Positions 10,434 to 20,919 are shown, counted from the first letter of the stretch. The stretch is 64,000 bases of DNA from Sthenelais limicola (GCA_942159475.1 OW804094.1:126156755-126220754); one strand, 5' to 3'. The notes: generated from the sequence alone by a model not told the origin. A program made the numbers and translations.

Positions 10434-12506
10434 CTACAATAATAAATTATAAGGTTTCACATTAGGCTAATATATATGTATTACAGTCACATACACAAGT
10501 ATATACTTCTACATTTAACATACTATTGTTAGTGGTCACTTTGAAAATAAACCTGCCACATGGTATCTCATGCAGTTACCTTCAAAGTATGTTATGTGGC
10601 AAATACGAATGTTCATATATGAAAATTTTTAGCTGATCACCTCGAAATTCCAATGATTGAAGACACTGTGTGTGTCTGAATAAACGGGCAATATTTTTGC
10701 ATGAACTGGTTTAGCTTCAAATTTAATGTGATTCGTGTGCATGGCAAGACTCGTCTGTCTAATAGAATCATGACATAGCAAGCCCAAATTACCGATGTCT
10801 TTCCAAACCTTTGATTATCTGATACTATAATTGATTTCACTTACCGTTATTCACGCAATATAGCTATCCCGGTTGTATCAATTTTGAAGTATGTGTAATC
10901 AGTGCACTAGTCCTGAAAGCAATGTATCTAAGTTGAAACTGTGAGACCACTAACTGAGCATATTATACTTATATATCAGCATAATGTAAGTAACACTTCA
11001 TAAGCAATACTTAATAACATGGCTACCAAGGATTGTTCTCTAATTTCGCGCACCAGCTAGTTCCAAATTATAACCCTCGCACATGCAAGTATAGATCGTG
11101 ACCATATAAGACTGACAAAGAAATCAAAACACCACTCTGACAATATGAGAGGAGTATTTGCAAAATGTATTTCTGTTGGATAGATAGACTATACTGTTAA
11201 AAAGATCGTATTTTTATGGGAAGATTGTTTCGGTCCAATCGCTGATATACATGTGCGTTTTTCTGGCATGGAGAGATAGTTTATTATGGTTTAGTGACCA
11301 TGCGGTATTATAATTCCAACGGGGACATAATCGACTCAAACGCTCTTTAGTTGCTGCAGTGCTGAACAACCAGATCAAATTATATCCATGTAATAACACG
11401 CTTCCTCTCCCTTTAAAGCACGTGTGGTATATGGCACGTGGGTACCTTTGAAGTTTAATGTGGCATACATTATATGTTTGTTAGATCAAAACTGATATCA
11501 CTTGTTAATAACTACTGTTGCGTGAACATGAAGGCTATTTAGTATAATCTATAGACCTGTTTACAGGTGTTTATGGCCAACTTCTCATATGATACGCAAT
11601 AATATTAGTTCATTAGTACACTAATGTTTCATTTTCTTCTAAGCCTAGTTTATTAAAGCACAGTGCTTATTTCCCCAACGCAAGGAAATCATCCAGTTGA
11701 CAAAGCATTTTTTTCTAAGCTGCGTCATAGGAGTGTAGATGACTGGGTACGCAATACAACATAATTACCGTTACAAGATTATTCTACTGGGTATTTGTGC
11801 GGGAAAATTTCTTAATTTTGCTACTATAATTTATTGAATTATTGACTCGGTGTTCAAACGTTTAATTTTCTTTTTGTGTCAAGATATTTTCTTAATAAAT
11901 ACTCACGCCTATGGCTGTCTCTTCAACAGCTTTTAAGCTTTGTAGAATATGATGTTGATTATTTTAGCCTAGATGATACTTATTCTAAGTGATAATTATT
12001 CTGATATGGGTATGCCCTTCAATAATTCAATAATCACTATTACAATTGATATAAAAACAAAACAAAACTTTATGTGATGTGTCACAGAAACACCATAAGT
12101 CATAAGTCGATAAGTCGAAAAAATGATATTGAGATACCATCATATTTGACTGGATGAGATTTGAAAGGATGAGATTAAATAGATAACAACAACGATGTTA
12201 ACATTAATTTCAGAAATATAATTTCTATTTTTTTTTATTTAAAGAAAGTTTGCAATGTTTATGGGTGGACAATTACTAGTAAAGTAGTTAAATATACTCC
12301 ATAGATTGACCTTAGAAACGCAATGATGTATTTAATATACTGTCCTGAAATGTGTTACATGTATCGAAAGGACTTAAACCCCAAAATGAGAACAATCATA
12401 CAAAGAGATCTTGGGAATAATACACTTTAAAGAATTAATTTGGGACTTATGACTCATTTTTCTGTAAGACATCACATATTAATTATGTGCATAATTATTC
12501 CAATTT

Positions 12507-12660
12507 TAGGATTAGTGGTCGAGCTGGCTGAATTAACTCAGTGGGATCAGAATGTTTTGGGAACCCTAGCGCGACTCCCTCCACTACATGTACTATATAG
12601 TGAAAGGCCAGCTGTGTAAGCTGAACTGTTACTGTTGGGTTTGTTTTTTTTAAATAAATA
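12507..12660 (+). repeat. Possible tRNA-derived SINE remnant
   Basis: The stretch CTGAATTAACTCAGTGGGAT followed by GCGCGACTCCC resembles the D-arm/A-box and the T-arm end of a tRNA, with the middle degraded. It runs into a unique body and a 3' tail of T8 followed by AAATAAATAAATA, as SINEs often end. The B box is incomplete, so this is tentative. Confidence 0.3.
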
Positions 12661-13249
12661 AATACATCCTACGACACCTCAATGTAATTGCGCTCTGGAA
12701 CAATAACAGTTTAGTAGTTTTAAATGCATAATAGAATTATGCATTAATTGTATCCAAGTAAACAATTCTAATATGAGTCCTGAAAGGTTTTCTTTTCTTT
12801 TCCAACAATTCTAGTCAGTTACATCACATAGGAAAGATTACATTCAGCGTTTATTCTCCTGTGAAACAGGTCTTCCAGCTCTAGCCCTGGCTTTAAAGCT
12901 TTCAAGTTGCAGTAATAATACAAAAATGATGTTAAGGGTTCAACCAATACAATGTGGCATACTACAGACTATGTAAATTCAAATCTTAGCTAATTTCGGT
13001 TGACAGTTTACAATTATAATGTCTATTACATCATGATGAGCACATTGGTTTTGATTTTGAGGCCTACATGTTAAGGACTCGACATGTTAAGGACTCGACG
13101 TTATTTAGCCTATACGTTTGGTTTAAATAAACACTGAGGTTCACTTGTCAACTTTAACTGTTCTTGATAAAAAATAAATTGAACTCTATGGGCGGTTAGA
13201 AATTGGAATAAAATAAAATGATATACATTTTATGGTGTTCTATTCCTAT

Positions 13250-13284
13250 GCAAAAATTGCAAAAATTGCAAAAATTGCAAAAAT
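13250..13284. repeat. (GCAAAAATT)n short tandem repeat
   Basis: Four near-perfect copies of the 9-bp unit GCAAAAATT in a row, ending in GCAAAAATGG. A simple repeat in intergenic DNA. Confidence 0.8.
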
Positions 13285-14137
13285 GGCCTTTCCTCACGTC
13301 TAGAGAGCTCTAGATTCCTTAATATTTTAGTCCGAGTGTCAATTTTTTAGGATTATGTAGAGGAGAATATATATATATATTTTTAGGAAATATACACCCA
13401 AACCTCTCATCTTAATTCCTTTTTTTCGATTTCCAACCCTGAAATGCAAGACTTTTCTGAGAATGGCCCACACACAAACAAAGTAGCAACGACTAAAGGA
13501 CAACATGTAATAATAATAAAATCATATGGACAAAAATAGAGCGAGAAGAAGAAACGGAATCCATTAATAAACCACGAACGAGGTAAAGCAGAGCGCCTAC
13601 AAATGGACAGAATGGTTGCTTACGACCTTGATTATAGTGTAAGGGATTTTTTAGGACACATTTTATATTTCATTTCGATTTTGACCATTCACCTTCTATG
13701 AGTTTCTTTGAAAATGTTGCGAACTCGCATTCATCTACAATTGTGTGGGCTTCAGCACAAAGGTATCCTATCTGACATTATATTAGGATTATCATGACTT
13801 GTGGTAGGACTGATTCATCTAGTTTTTCCTTTTAGCTGCTAAAAAGATAGTCGTAATTAAAATTGGATGTGACCCAAATGCTTCCTTTCATGAAGCCTCG
13901 ATCAGTGTGGATCTTACCTGTACAAACATCGGACATAAATTTGATCTAACCTAATTTTTTTTTAAATATTTTTATTGGCCACAATATGAGTATGTATTTC
14001 CTCCATGCAACAGGTCAAAATCAGTGCGTTCAGTGCACCTTGGGAGTTTGCCAGTAGGCCTACATAACATTAACCTATAATTATTTCGTTAATTTGCTAA
14101 TCTGATGTGAGATTCAATCCTAATTCACGATGAAAGA

Positions 14138-14150
14138 TCCACTTATCCTT
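14138..14150. repeat. Target-site duplication, 3' side of the LINE
   Basis: The 13-mer TCCACTTATCCTT here is identical to 20907-20919 at the other end of the LINE. The last two T may be shared with the (minus-strand) poly(A) tail, so the duplication is 11-13 bp. Confidence 0.85.
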
Positions 14151-14372
14151 TTTTTTTTGTTTTTGCGACATCGTTTTATTCAATATTTAGACTGCCATCT
14201 GGGCTCCTACAATGCTAAACATTTCAATACAAGTATGCATGAATAATAATAACCAAGATGTTTCAACATTATCATACAATAACATGGATTGGAGCCTGTT
14301 TCGGCTAAGACGTTATCACATGATATTTTCACAGCTAATTTAGGGACATCACTGATATAGAAAGGGGGAAGT

Positions 14373-17300
14373 CTATGCCCTGTTTACTTTTAACCTGTCG
14401 ATGGCTTCTTGTATGTCATCGTACATTCTTCTCCATAACTTTTTTGTGTCATTTGGTGTTTTCTTCAAGCTATGCGAATTAATTACGACTTTGGTTCTCA
14501 TACGCAGCTCGTACATTGTTAATAAAGGGTCAATTTTATTCTCCATGAATAGTTTCTGGCGATGTATGAAAGCCTTAACCGTTAATACGATCCAGTTTAT
14601 TATTCTGGAATTTAAATTGGAGATTTCGTAGCCGAACATTATTCCCTTCTTATTGACCACTACACTGTTGCCCTGTCTATGGATGATTTTTTTGTTGGCA
14701 CCATTGTTATTGAGGTATCCACTATCGTAGATCCACTGAAGTATGAATTTCCATAAGGACAATGCGTTTTTGCATTCAATAAAAAAATGAACCACGTTAT
14801 CCACCCTTTTACAATAGCTACATATTGGGTCATTTCTCTGTTGGGCATTTTTTAACCATTCATTGCAGGTAATCGAGTTGTGTAAGATTCTGTACTGTAG
14901 TACGTGTAACCTTGTTTCCGGTGTTATCTTATAAGGGTTAGAAAAAGCAGTGTTCCAGTTCACCATTTCGAAATCATTTTCACTCATTGCAAGTAATTCC
15001 TGCCACCTGTCAAGTTTCTCCCTCTTGGGAACTCTTTTTAGAACAAGTTCTTGATGAATAGTGTTCGAAAAACAATCTAAAATATTAAAAGGTTTGCCTC
15101 GGATTTTTAGAATTACAGAGTTGTCTATTTGGGATGGTTCACAATTTTTCATACTCGATACCCACTCCTGAGGTAGGGCTTTTCGCAATTGTTTTCTTTG
15201 TTCAAATGGAGGGTAAAACTTGTAATTCTCCATTATTTCATACATTGACATAAGATGGCCCTTTTCATTGAATAAATCACCTATAGCTGTAATGCCATTT
15301 TCTTTCCAAAGTTCCCAGTTGAGCATTTTCCCCTTATACTTCACCAGTCTATTCAGCCAGAGTCTCTCTTTCATGATTTGATTTATGTTGTCTGGTTTAT
15401 CACTATAATAATACCTGTTCCAATACTTGAAGATGTCGTGGTAGAACTTATTTAAGCTACATGAAGGTTTATATCTACACAGTAATATGTCTACTACATT
15501 TCTTTTATGGAAAGCCTCGAGGGCTTTAAACCAGTTTGTACGATAACCAAGTAATAATTTTTTAACCCACATGATTCTGTTAGTTTCATAGATATCATAT
15601 ATAACTCTTAAACCTAATCCACCGTTTTCATGCTTTTGGGCCAAGAATTCTTGACTTATTTTTGGTTTTTTGTTTTTCCACACGAACTCCATCATTATTT
15701 TGTTAATCTCTTTTAGTAAAGGTTGTTCAAAGGATATACACGACATAGAGTGTTGGAGTATGGGTAGTAGAAATACATTACATATTAAAACACGACCCTT
15801 TATCGTGAGAAACCTGTTGTTCCATTCGTTTATTGTGGATTTGATCTTACGTATTAAGTCTTCGCTATTTAGTTTGTACATTTTTGTTTCGTCACGCGGA
15901 TACATCAAAGTTACGCCCAGTACTCTCATTTTATCAGTCCAGTCAACACTTAACACTTCTCTGTTTGTTAACATGATATTACCGATTTGAAAACCCTTTG
16001 ATTTAGAGGGATTTAATTTCAATCCAGAGGCATTAGAGAACCTATCAATTATTCTGAAAGTGGATAACAAAGAAAATTCATCTTGCGAGAATATTGTAAT
16101 GTCATCGGCGAACTGAGTCAGTTTCGCTTCATGTTCATTCAGCATAATACCTTTTGTTTTCTCATCTCTTCTAATTTGCTCTGCAAGTTTCTCTACGACT
16201 ATGGTGAACATTAACGATGACATAGGATCGCCTTGTTTCATGCCTTTACCAACGCTAAACCATTCTGAAGATGTTCCGTTATTACAGAAGGTGGCCTTAG
16301 AATCGTACAACAAGGTTTCTACCCAAGATATAAAGTCTTGGTGAATATTATGGGCCTCTAAAGCTTTTCTTAAGAAGGTCCAGCCGATCGAATCGTAAGC
16401 TTTCACGAAATCAAGGGATGTGACAAGGCCTTGGCCCTTAGAAGATTCTAAAAAGGATATAACGTCATCGATTTGTCTCACAGCCGTACTAATATTCCTA
16501 CCTTTTACAAAGCCAAATTGTTCTTCCTTAATAATATTTGGTAAGAAAAATGAGAGTCTGTTTGACAGAGATTTAGAAATTATTTTATAATCAACGTTGA
16601 GTAACGTGATAGGTCTCCAATTTTTTATAAATGTTAAATCATTTTCTTTTTTTGGTATTACATTGATAATCCCTCGCTTTTGGTTCTCAGTCATTTGACC
16701 ATCTATTAAACAATATTCGAACATTGACATAAACAGGTTTTTCAAGGTATACCAATAATACTGATAAAACTCGGCGGTATAACCGTCACACCCTGGGGAC
16801 TTATTTTTCTTCATTGACTTGATAACCTTCTCGATTTCCTCTTCAGTAAAGGCTCTACATAATAGGTTATTATCAGTTTCATCTAACTGAGTTGTGTGAT
16901 CTTTCAACACAAATTCATCAGCAGCACTTTCGTCTAGGGGTACATATTTATATAAATTCTCATAGAAGGATTTACCTTCTTGCAAAATTTCGACTTGGTT
17001 TGTAGTTAGGTTACCATCAATATTTAACATCGAGATCACTTTTTTCTCTGCTTTGTATTTTTCGAGTGCGCAGAAATATTTTGAGGGTTTTTCCCCTTCT
17101 ACCACCCATCTCGCTTTAGACCTAACAAGGGCGCCTTCTGCTTTTCTTATTTCTGCTTCTCTAATTTCATGTATTAATGTATTTCTCTCTTCGACTTCGT
17201 TGGTGTTTAATCTTTTTTTACTATCTAGCTCTAAGAGTTTTGATTTTTGCTTTTCTAGGGTTTTCTTTCTAGCTCTTGCCCTCTGGGCGGATATTGTAAT

Positions 17301-18185
17301 TGCTAGTTCCCTGACGTTCATCTTAAAGAACTCCCATCTTACTTTGGGATTTAGGGACGTTTCCATACACTCTTGGGATAACCTTTCTACTCCTTCAGAG
17401 AAGGATTCATCATGTAACAAACGTGCGTTGAATTTCCAGTATCCCCTTCCCCTAAGTGAGCCCCCTATGTGGATATTGGCATGGATTTCTCTATGGTCAG
17501 AGTGGATATTGGTGACAGTGTTGCAATCTATCACATTATTAACTACATTATTCGATACAAGTATATAGTCTAGCCTGGATCTTTGCTCAAGTCGTGACCA
17601 GGAGAAGGGGGGAATACTCGGTGTTTTTACATCAATCACATCACATAGATCTCGTTTGTCAATATAATCTAACAAGGTTTTGCTGGGTACAGAATCTGTT
17701 TTATATGATATGTCAGCATTTAGGTCACCCATAACTAACAATTGATCATACTCTAACTCTTCTATACATTCTTCCAAATCTTCATATAGTTTGATTTGCT
17801 CTTTTGGCTTGTCTGCCGTTGGGGCATATATATTGAACACGCATATATTTCTGTTTTCAACACTTATAATTATATATTGCCATCGACCCATTGAGTCAGT
17901 ACCTGAACAAATAACACTGTGCATTAACGCTTTGCTAACTAGTATTAAGACACCCCTGGAAGCTGAAGTTCCATGTGAAAAAAATATATTTCCAGACCAT
18001 TGGGAACACCATATCTTTTCTTTAGATTTGATCGAATGCGTCTCTTGGAGACCAATAATTGCTTCTGGATATTTAGAGAACTGATCAAGTATTATTTTCC
18101 TCTTTTCGACGTTATTTAGTCCATTTATGTTAAGTGAAATAAATTTTGTTACTTTTTTTGAATTTGGAAAGTTGTCTGGATCCAT
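14373..18185 (-). CDS. LINE ORF2: endonuclease-reverse transcriptase, 1270 aa
   Basis: The frame opens at 18206 just after a stop; the first ATG in frame is at 18185. A GTG at 18203 would add six residues, and numbering here counts from that codon. The APE-like endonuclease (about 20-245) shows E54 in LQETHS, D160/N162 in MGDLNAD and H237 in SDH. The reverse transcriptase (about 450-790) shows SPGCDGYTAEFY, WRPITLLN, D598 in LDFVKAYD, and FADD (D700/D701). A C-terminal zinc knuckle C1128-x2-C1131-x7-H1139-x4-C1144 is typical of L1-like ORF2. The protein nicks target DNA and copies the element RNA at the site. It begins 51 nt after the ORF1 stop, so translation probably uses reinitiation or a similar route. 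No frameshift or stop is present. Confidence 0.93.
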   Translation of the reverse strand: MDPDNFPNSKKVTKFISLNINGLNNVEKRKIILDQFSKYPEAIIGLQETHSIKSKEKIWCSQWSGNIFFSHGTSASRGVLILVSKALMHSVICSGTDSMGRWQYIIISVENRNICVFNIYAPTADKPKEQIKLYEDLEECIEELEYDQLLVMGDLNADISYKTDSVPSKTLLDYIDKRDLCDVIDVKTPSIPPFSWSRLEQRSRLDYILVSNNVVNNVIDCNTVTNIHSDHREIHANIHIGGSLRGRGYWKFNARLLHDESFSEGVERLSQECMETSLNPKVRWEFFKMNVRELAITISAQRARARKKTLEKQKSKLLELDSKKRLNTNEVEERNTLIHEIREAEIRKAEGALVRSKARWVVEGEKPSKYFCALEKYKAEKKVISMLNIDGNLTTNQVEILQEGKSFYENLYKYVPLDESAADEFVLKDHTTQLDETDNNLLCRAFTEEEIEKVIKSMKKNKSPGCDGYTAEFYQYYWYTLKNLFMSMFEYCLIDGQMTENQKRGIINVIPKKENDLTFIKNWRPITLLNVDYKIISKSLSNRLSFFLPNIIKEEQFGFVKGRNISTAVRQIDDVISFLESSKGQGLVTSLDFVKAYDSIGWTFLRKALEAHNIHQDFISWVETLLYDSKATFCNNGTSSEWFSVGKGMKQGDPMSSLMFTIVVEKLAEQIRRDEKTKGIMLNEHEAKLTQFADDITIFSQDEFSLLSTFRIIDRFSNASGLKLNPSKSKGFQIGNIMLTNREVLSVDWTDKMRVLGVTLMYPRDETKMYKLNSEDLIRKIKSTINEWNNRFLTIKGRVLICNVFLLPILQHSMSCISFEQPLLKEINKIMMEFVWKNKKPKISQEFLAQKHENGGLGLRVIYDIYETNRIMWVKKLLLGYRTNWFKALEAFHKRNVVDILLCRYKPSCSLNKFYHDIFKYWNRYYYSDKPDNINQIMKERLWLNRLVKYKGKMLNWELWKENGITAIGDLFNEKGHLMSMYEIMENYKFYPPFEQRKQLRKALPQEWVSSMKNCEPSQIDNSVILKIRGKPFNILDCFSNTIHQELVLKRVPKREKLDRWQELLAMSENDFEMVNWNTAFSNPYKITPETRLHVLQYRILHNSITCNEWLKNAQQRNDPICSYCKRVDNVVHFFIECKNALSLWKFILQWIYDSGYLNNNGANKKIIHRQGNSVVVNKKGIMFGYEISNLNSRIINWIVLTVKAFIHRQKLFMENKIDPLLTMYELRMRTKVVINSHSLKKTPNDTKKLWRRMYDDIQEAIDRLKVNRA

Positions 18186-18236
18186 TGTTCGTTCATAATT
18201 CACAAGTTATTTGTTAAACCTATACATCGTGGTGAT

Positions 18237-19931
18237 TTATGGAGCAGCGACTTCCATTTTCTCCTCTTCTGTGTCTTCTGTTTTGGTGTCATTGTCGATG
18301 GTCTGAGGCGGGGTATTTTGTTGGGCGTTGTCGGTTGTGTTGTCGTCGATCTGTTGGGCAATTGTGTTGTCGTCGACCTGTTGGGCAGGATTATCAGTGT
18401 CGGCGGCGATCTGTTGGGCAGGATTGTCTGTGTCGGCAGCGGTTATAGGACTGATTTCGCCTCTAACCTTCATCCACGTCTTTCCAAGTAGATTACCCTT
18501 GGCAGGCCAGGTGTTGGTTTCTAGTACGTCAGGATCATGTAGCCCTCGGCCAATGCCCCAAATTTTATCTTTTGGGGATGCTTCGCCTATTTGTCTGTTT
18601 CCAGTGAGAATGAGGTACTCTCGAATGAACTCGTGGTGTCTAACCTTGGCTCTCACAGCTGTGAGGATCACTTCTTCCCTGTGTTTGGCCCACGTATCAT
18701 CTCTTTCAAAGATTTGTGACATGAACCTTTTGCATGCCATGGGGTCTTTTGTTACTAGTGCCATGGTGACTTTCTCGGGGTCTGCTAAGATCTTTGCCTT
18801 ACTGTAATATAAGTACTGTTCAATGTTCTCGAATTGGTGTCTTTCCAGGGAGAAGGGGGCACGGAAATGGTTCGACAGAGGGTTATTGGCTGTGAAAAAA
18901 ACCATGGCGTGCTCGTCTTGTCTTTTGGAGATCGATGATAGTAGTAGCTCTTGGGGCACAGCATTCAACTGGTCGTGCCTGTAGAATATACCATTTATTT
19001 TTATGCTTGTTCCGAAGATTTCCACCTTGTATCTCTCTTTATTCGCGGCTGCAGCTATTGTACGGATTTTAGCTTGTCTCTGTCGGACAATGGCAGGTGT
19101 GTCCCTCCTTATGGCCATTGTTTTACCATCTTTGCTAGTTTCGTTATACTGTTTGAGTCTGGACCTTACAAGCCATACCTTCATGGCGTGTTCCAAGGTT
19201 TCAAACTCGACTTTAATGGGTGCGTCTTGTTTCCCACCAACTCTGGATATGTTTCTGATTTTCGCGTCAGACACGACCAGGCAGTCTTCCATCACGTATC
19301 TGATTCTACCTGCTAATACTTCAGGGGGATCAGATTCCTCCGATCTGAGGCCCATGAAAAGAAGGTTCTTTTCTAGTTTCTGGGTTTCTCTTTCGATTAA
19401 TTGTCTGTCTCTGTCCCTTTCTCTCCATGCCTGGTCTAGGTAGTCCGTGTCCCTTGGAATGTTATGGGCCATGGCTTCTCTGACCGCGGCCATTTCTTCC
19501 TCTTGTACGGTCAGTCTTAGTTTAACATTATCCAAATCCTCATCTCTGAGGATATTGTCTTCTTTTAGAAGTTCAACGCCTTTAGTGTTTTGTTCCACTT
19601 CATCCTGGAGAGCCTCCAACTCGTCAATTCTGGCGAATAAGTCATCAAAGTTTTTGTCAACCCTTTCATTGCTCTCGATTCTTTCTCTAGCCATCTCTTG
19701 AACTAACGCTTTTAGTCCTTTTTCAGCTTTTTGGACTTTCTGTGCATCCTTATTATCAATTTTGGGTGGGTCTTTCTTTTCCTCCATTGGCTTTTGTTTA
19801 GTATTCTCACCCTGAGTGTTGACTTTATTGTTCTTTTCGTTCGTCATGTCTCCGATTTTAGCTACTTTCTTCAAGGAGTGATCCGGAGATTCCGAGCGGG
19901 CCCTTTTTATCGTACTCTGTGCTGTTGACAT
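18237..19931 (-). CDS. LINE ORF1 with C-terminal NADAR domain, 564 aa
   Basis: Starts at the ATG at 19931. Residues 1-60 are basic and low-complexity. About 60-185 is a charged heptad-like coiled coil. About 186-325 matches the L1-type RRM and C-terminal nucleic-acid-binding region (KNLLFMGLR, IRNISRVG, AIRRDTPAIVRQRQAKIR). About 341-493 (DNA 18453-18911) matches NADAR (YbiA/DUF1768): NPLSNHF near 350, FENIEQYLYYSKA at 367-379, EASPKDKIWGIG at 450-461, and NLLGKTWMKVR at 480-490. The rest is a repetitive tail (ADTDNPAQQ twice, then DDNT units) and an acidic end. ORF1 proteins coat LINE RNA. NADAR proteins act on ADP-ribose-related substrates and include enzymes that remove ADP-ribose from guanine in DNA (family knowledge). 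A role for the element in reversing nucleic-acid ADP-ribosylation is inference. Confidence 0.9.
   Translation of the reverse strand: MSTAQSTIKRARSESPDHSLKKVAKIGDMTNEKNNKVNTQGENTKQKPMEEKKDPPKIDNKDAQKVQKAEKGLKALVQEMARERIESNERVDKNFDDLFARIDELEALQDEVEQNTKGVELLKEDNILRDEDLDNVKLRLTVQEEEMAAVREAMAHNIPRDTDYLDQAWRERDRDRQLIERETQKLEKNLLFMGLRSEESDPPEVLAGRIRYVMEDCLVVSDAKIRNISRVGGKQDAPIKVEFETLEHAMKVWLVRSRLKQYNETSKDGKTMAIRRDTPAIVRQRQAKIRTIAAAANKERYKVEIFGTSIKINGIFYRHDQLNAVPQELLLSSISKRQDEHAMVFFTANNPLSNHFRAPFSLERHQFENIEQYLYYSKAKILADPEKVTMALVTKDPMACKRFMSQIFERDDTWAKHREEVILTAVRAKVRHHEFIREYLILTGNRQIGEASPKDKIWGIGRGLHDPDVLETNTWPAKGNLLGKTWMKVRGEISPITAADTDNPAQQIAADTDNPAQQVDDNTIAQQIDDNTTDNAQQNTPPQTIDNDTKTEDTEEEKMEVAAP
18335..18445 (-). 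repeat. Coding minisatellite in the ORF1 tail
   Basis: Imperfect in-frame repeats with the + strand pattern CTGTTGGGCAGGATT...GTGTCGGCGGCG encode ADTDNPAQQ units and shorter (V/I)DDNT units at residues about 498-537 of ORF1. The run sits after the NADAR domain and looks like a flexible linker tail that has expanded by slippage. Confidence 0.7.
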
Positions 19932-20906
19932 AGTCGTTGGCGCGAAGCCAGCGTTGCAGCGGGTACTTCAGGTGTTCCCTTATAGATAACTACTAGTGTT
20001 TCACCACTTTAAAATGGAGGACCAATACTTCCGGTCCGCTGTTCTGCGACAGACTGATTTTCTAACTTGTGTTTTTATTATTTAAATAATGGCTTTCAAG
20101 AGTGTTTATCAGTTCGAGGGTGAATTAATATATGTTTCCTCTTATTGTTAAGGATTTGAGACGTTTCCCTGCCTTTTACGACTGTTTTCTGGGTTGTTAC
20201 TGGGTACGGCTAAGCTTAGCGCTGATTCCACCGAAGTAGGTCAACTATAGGCCCACGTCTAGACTATACCGCACTATGGCGTACACACACGGAGACGTGT
20301 AAAAAGTTACAATTGATGAATTAACCTCTCACAACAGTTTTGGTATTTTCTTTCTATGTACTTACTCCGATACTTCAAGTCATTTAGTTCACTTTGTGAA
20401 TATTTCACATTTGTCGTCCACGTGCGTTCACTAGGTATGAGGTTACGCTTGGGTCAGCAATGCTCAGGCCGCCATTTTCCTCCAGGGCGGGAAGATAGAA
20501 AATGAGCCTTGTTGTATTTTGTGACGTTAGAACCGTTCTCCTTGTGATATAAGTCCCTTTTGCTTGTACACACTTTTTTTAGATAGAGTCTTTGAGTTGC
20601 TCCTTCTCAAATTCTGGGGTGAGGTATGTGCTCCTTCGAAGCGTTGTGTGAGCGATGATGAGGAGGCAGGTGGCTAAAATGGCTGCCTACATCACACACG
20701 GCGTGGTCGCTTAGAAAAAGTTCGGTAATTCCTCCTATGTTTGGATTTTGAGTCACTTTGAGTTTTCTGCTTGTTCTAGACGAGGTTATAAATGCCCACA
20801 GTATTATTTGCGAGGTGTCACTGGTTTTTGCCTGAAAAAAAGAACGGGTTAAGACGGGATCGAGTCCCAAGCACACTGTTCTCTCTGGAAGGCAAACCGG
20901 AAGTCC
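19932..20906 (-). promoter_or_regulatory. LINE 5'UTR with presumed internal promoter
   Basis: Region from the element's 5' end (starting GGACTTCCGGTTTGCC on the minus strand) to the ORF1 ATG. Autonomous LINEs drive transcription from inside the 5'UTR. A minus-strand AAAATGGCGGCC (20468-20479) is a good match to a YY1 site, a factor used by mammalian L1, though here it lies about 430 nt inside the element rather than at its edge. A non-ATG ORF (20607-20876) lies in this stretch and has no recognisable family. Confidence 0.55.
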
Positions 20907-20919
20907 TCCACTTATCCTT
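20907..20919. repeat. Target-site duplication, 5' side of the LINE
   Basis: TCCACTTATCCTT, identical to 14138-14150. It marks the exact 5' end of the element and shows that the copy is not 5'-truncated. Confidence 0.88.

Larger units (their letters stand above)
10846..14137. other. Intergenic DNA between the TRIM gene and the LINE
   Basis: No protein-coding gene is supported over these 3.3 kb. I see a four-copy 9-bp tandem repeat (13250-13284), a TA run near 13370, a possible decayed tRNA-like SINE head near 12507-12660, and scattered poly-T. The TRIM promoter is expected upstream of 10845 but no clear TATA box was found. Confidence 0.5.
14151..20906 (-). mobile_element. Full-length L1/Tx1-like LINE (non-LTR retrotransposon)
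   Basis: The element is about 6.76 kb on the minus strand. From its 5' end it has a ~975-nt 5'UTR (20906-19932), ORF1 (19931-18237), a short spacer, ORF2 (ending 14373), a ~205-nt 3'UTR with AATAAA (minus-strand reading of 14175-14180) and an A-rich tail (14151-14164). It is bounded by identical 13-bp target-site duplications (14138-14150 and 20907-20919). Both ORFs are open with all key motifs, so the copy is young and could be active. ORF2 has an APE-type endonuclease and an RT with the FADD box, as in the L1/Tx1 group. The exact clade needs a phylogeny. ORF1 carries an extra NADAR domain. Confidence 0.93.

Noticed and set aside
14401..19928. Numerous plus-strand ORFs (up to 171 codons) opposite the LINE
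   Set aside because: They are antisense shadows of ORF1 and ORF2 with no family similarity.
20607..20876. 89-codon minus-strand ORF near the 5' end of the LINE
   Set aside because: It lacks an ATG start (begins at GTG) and resembles no known LINE protein. It is more likely part of the 5'UTR.
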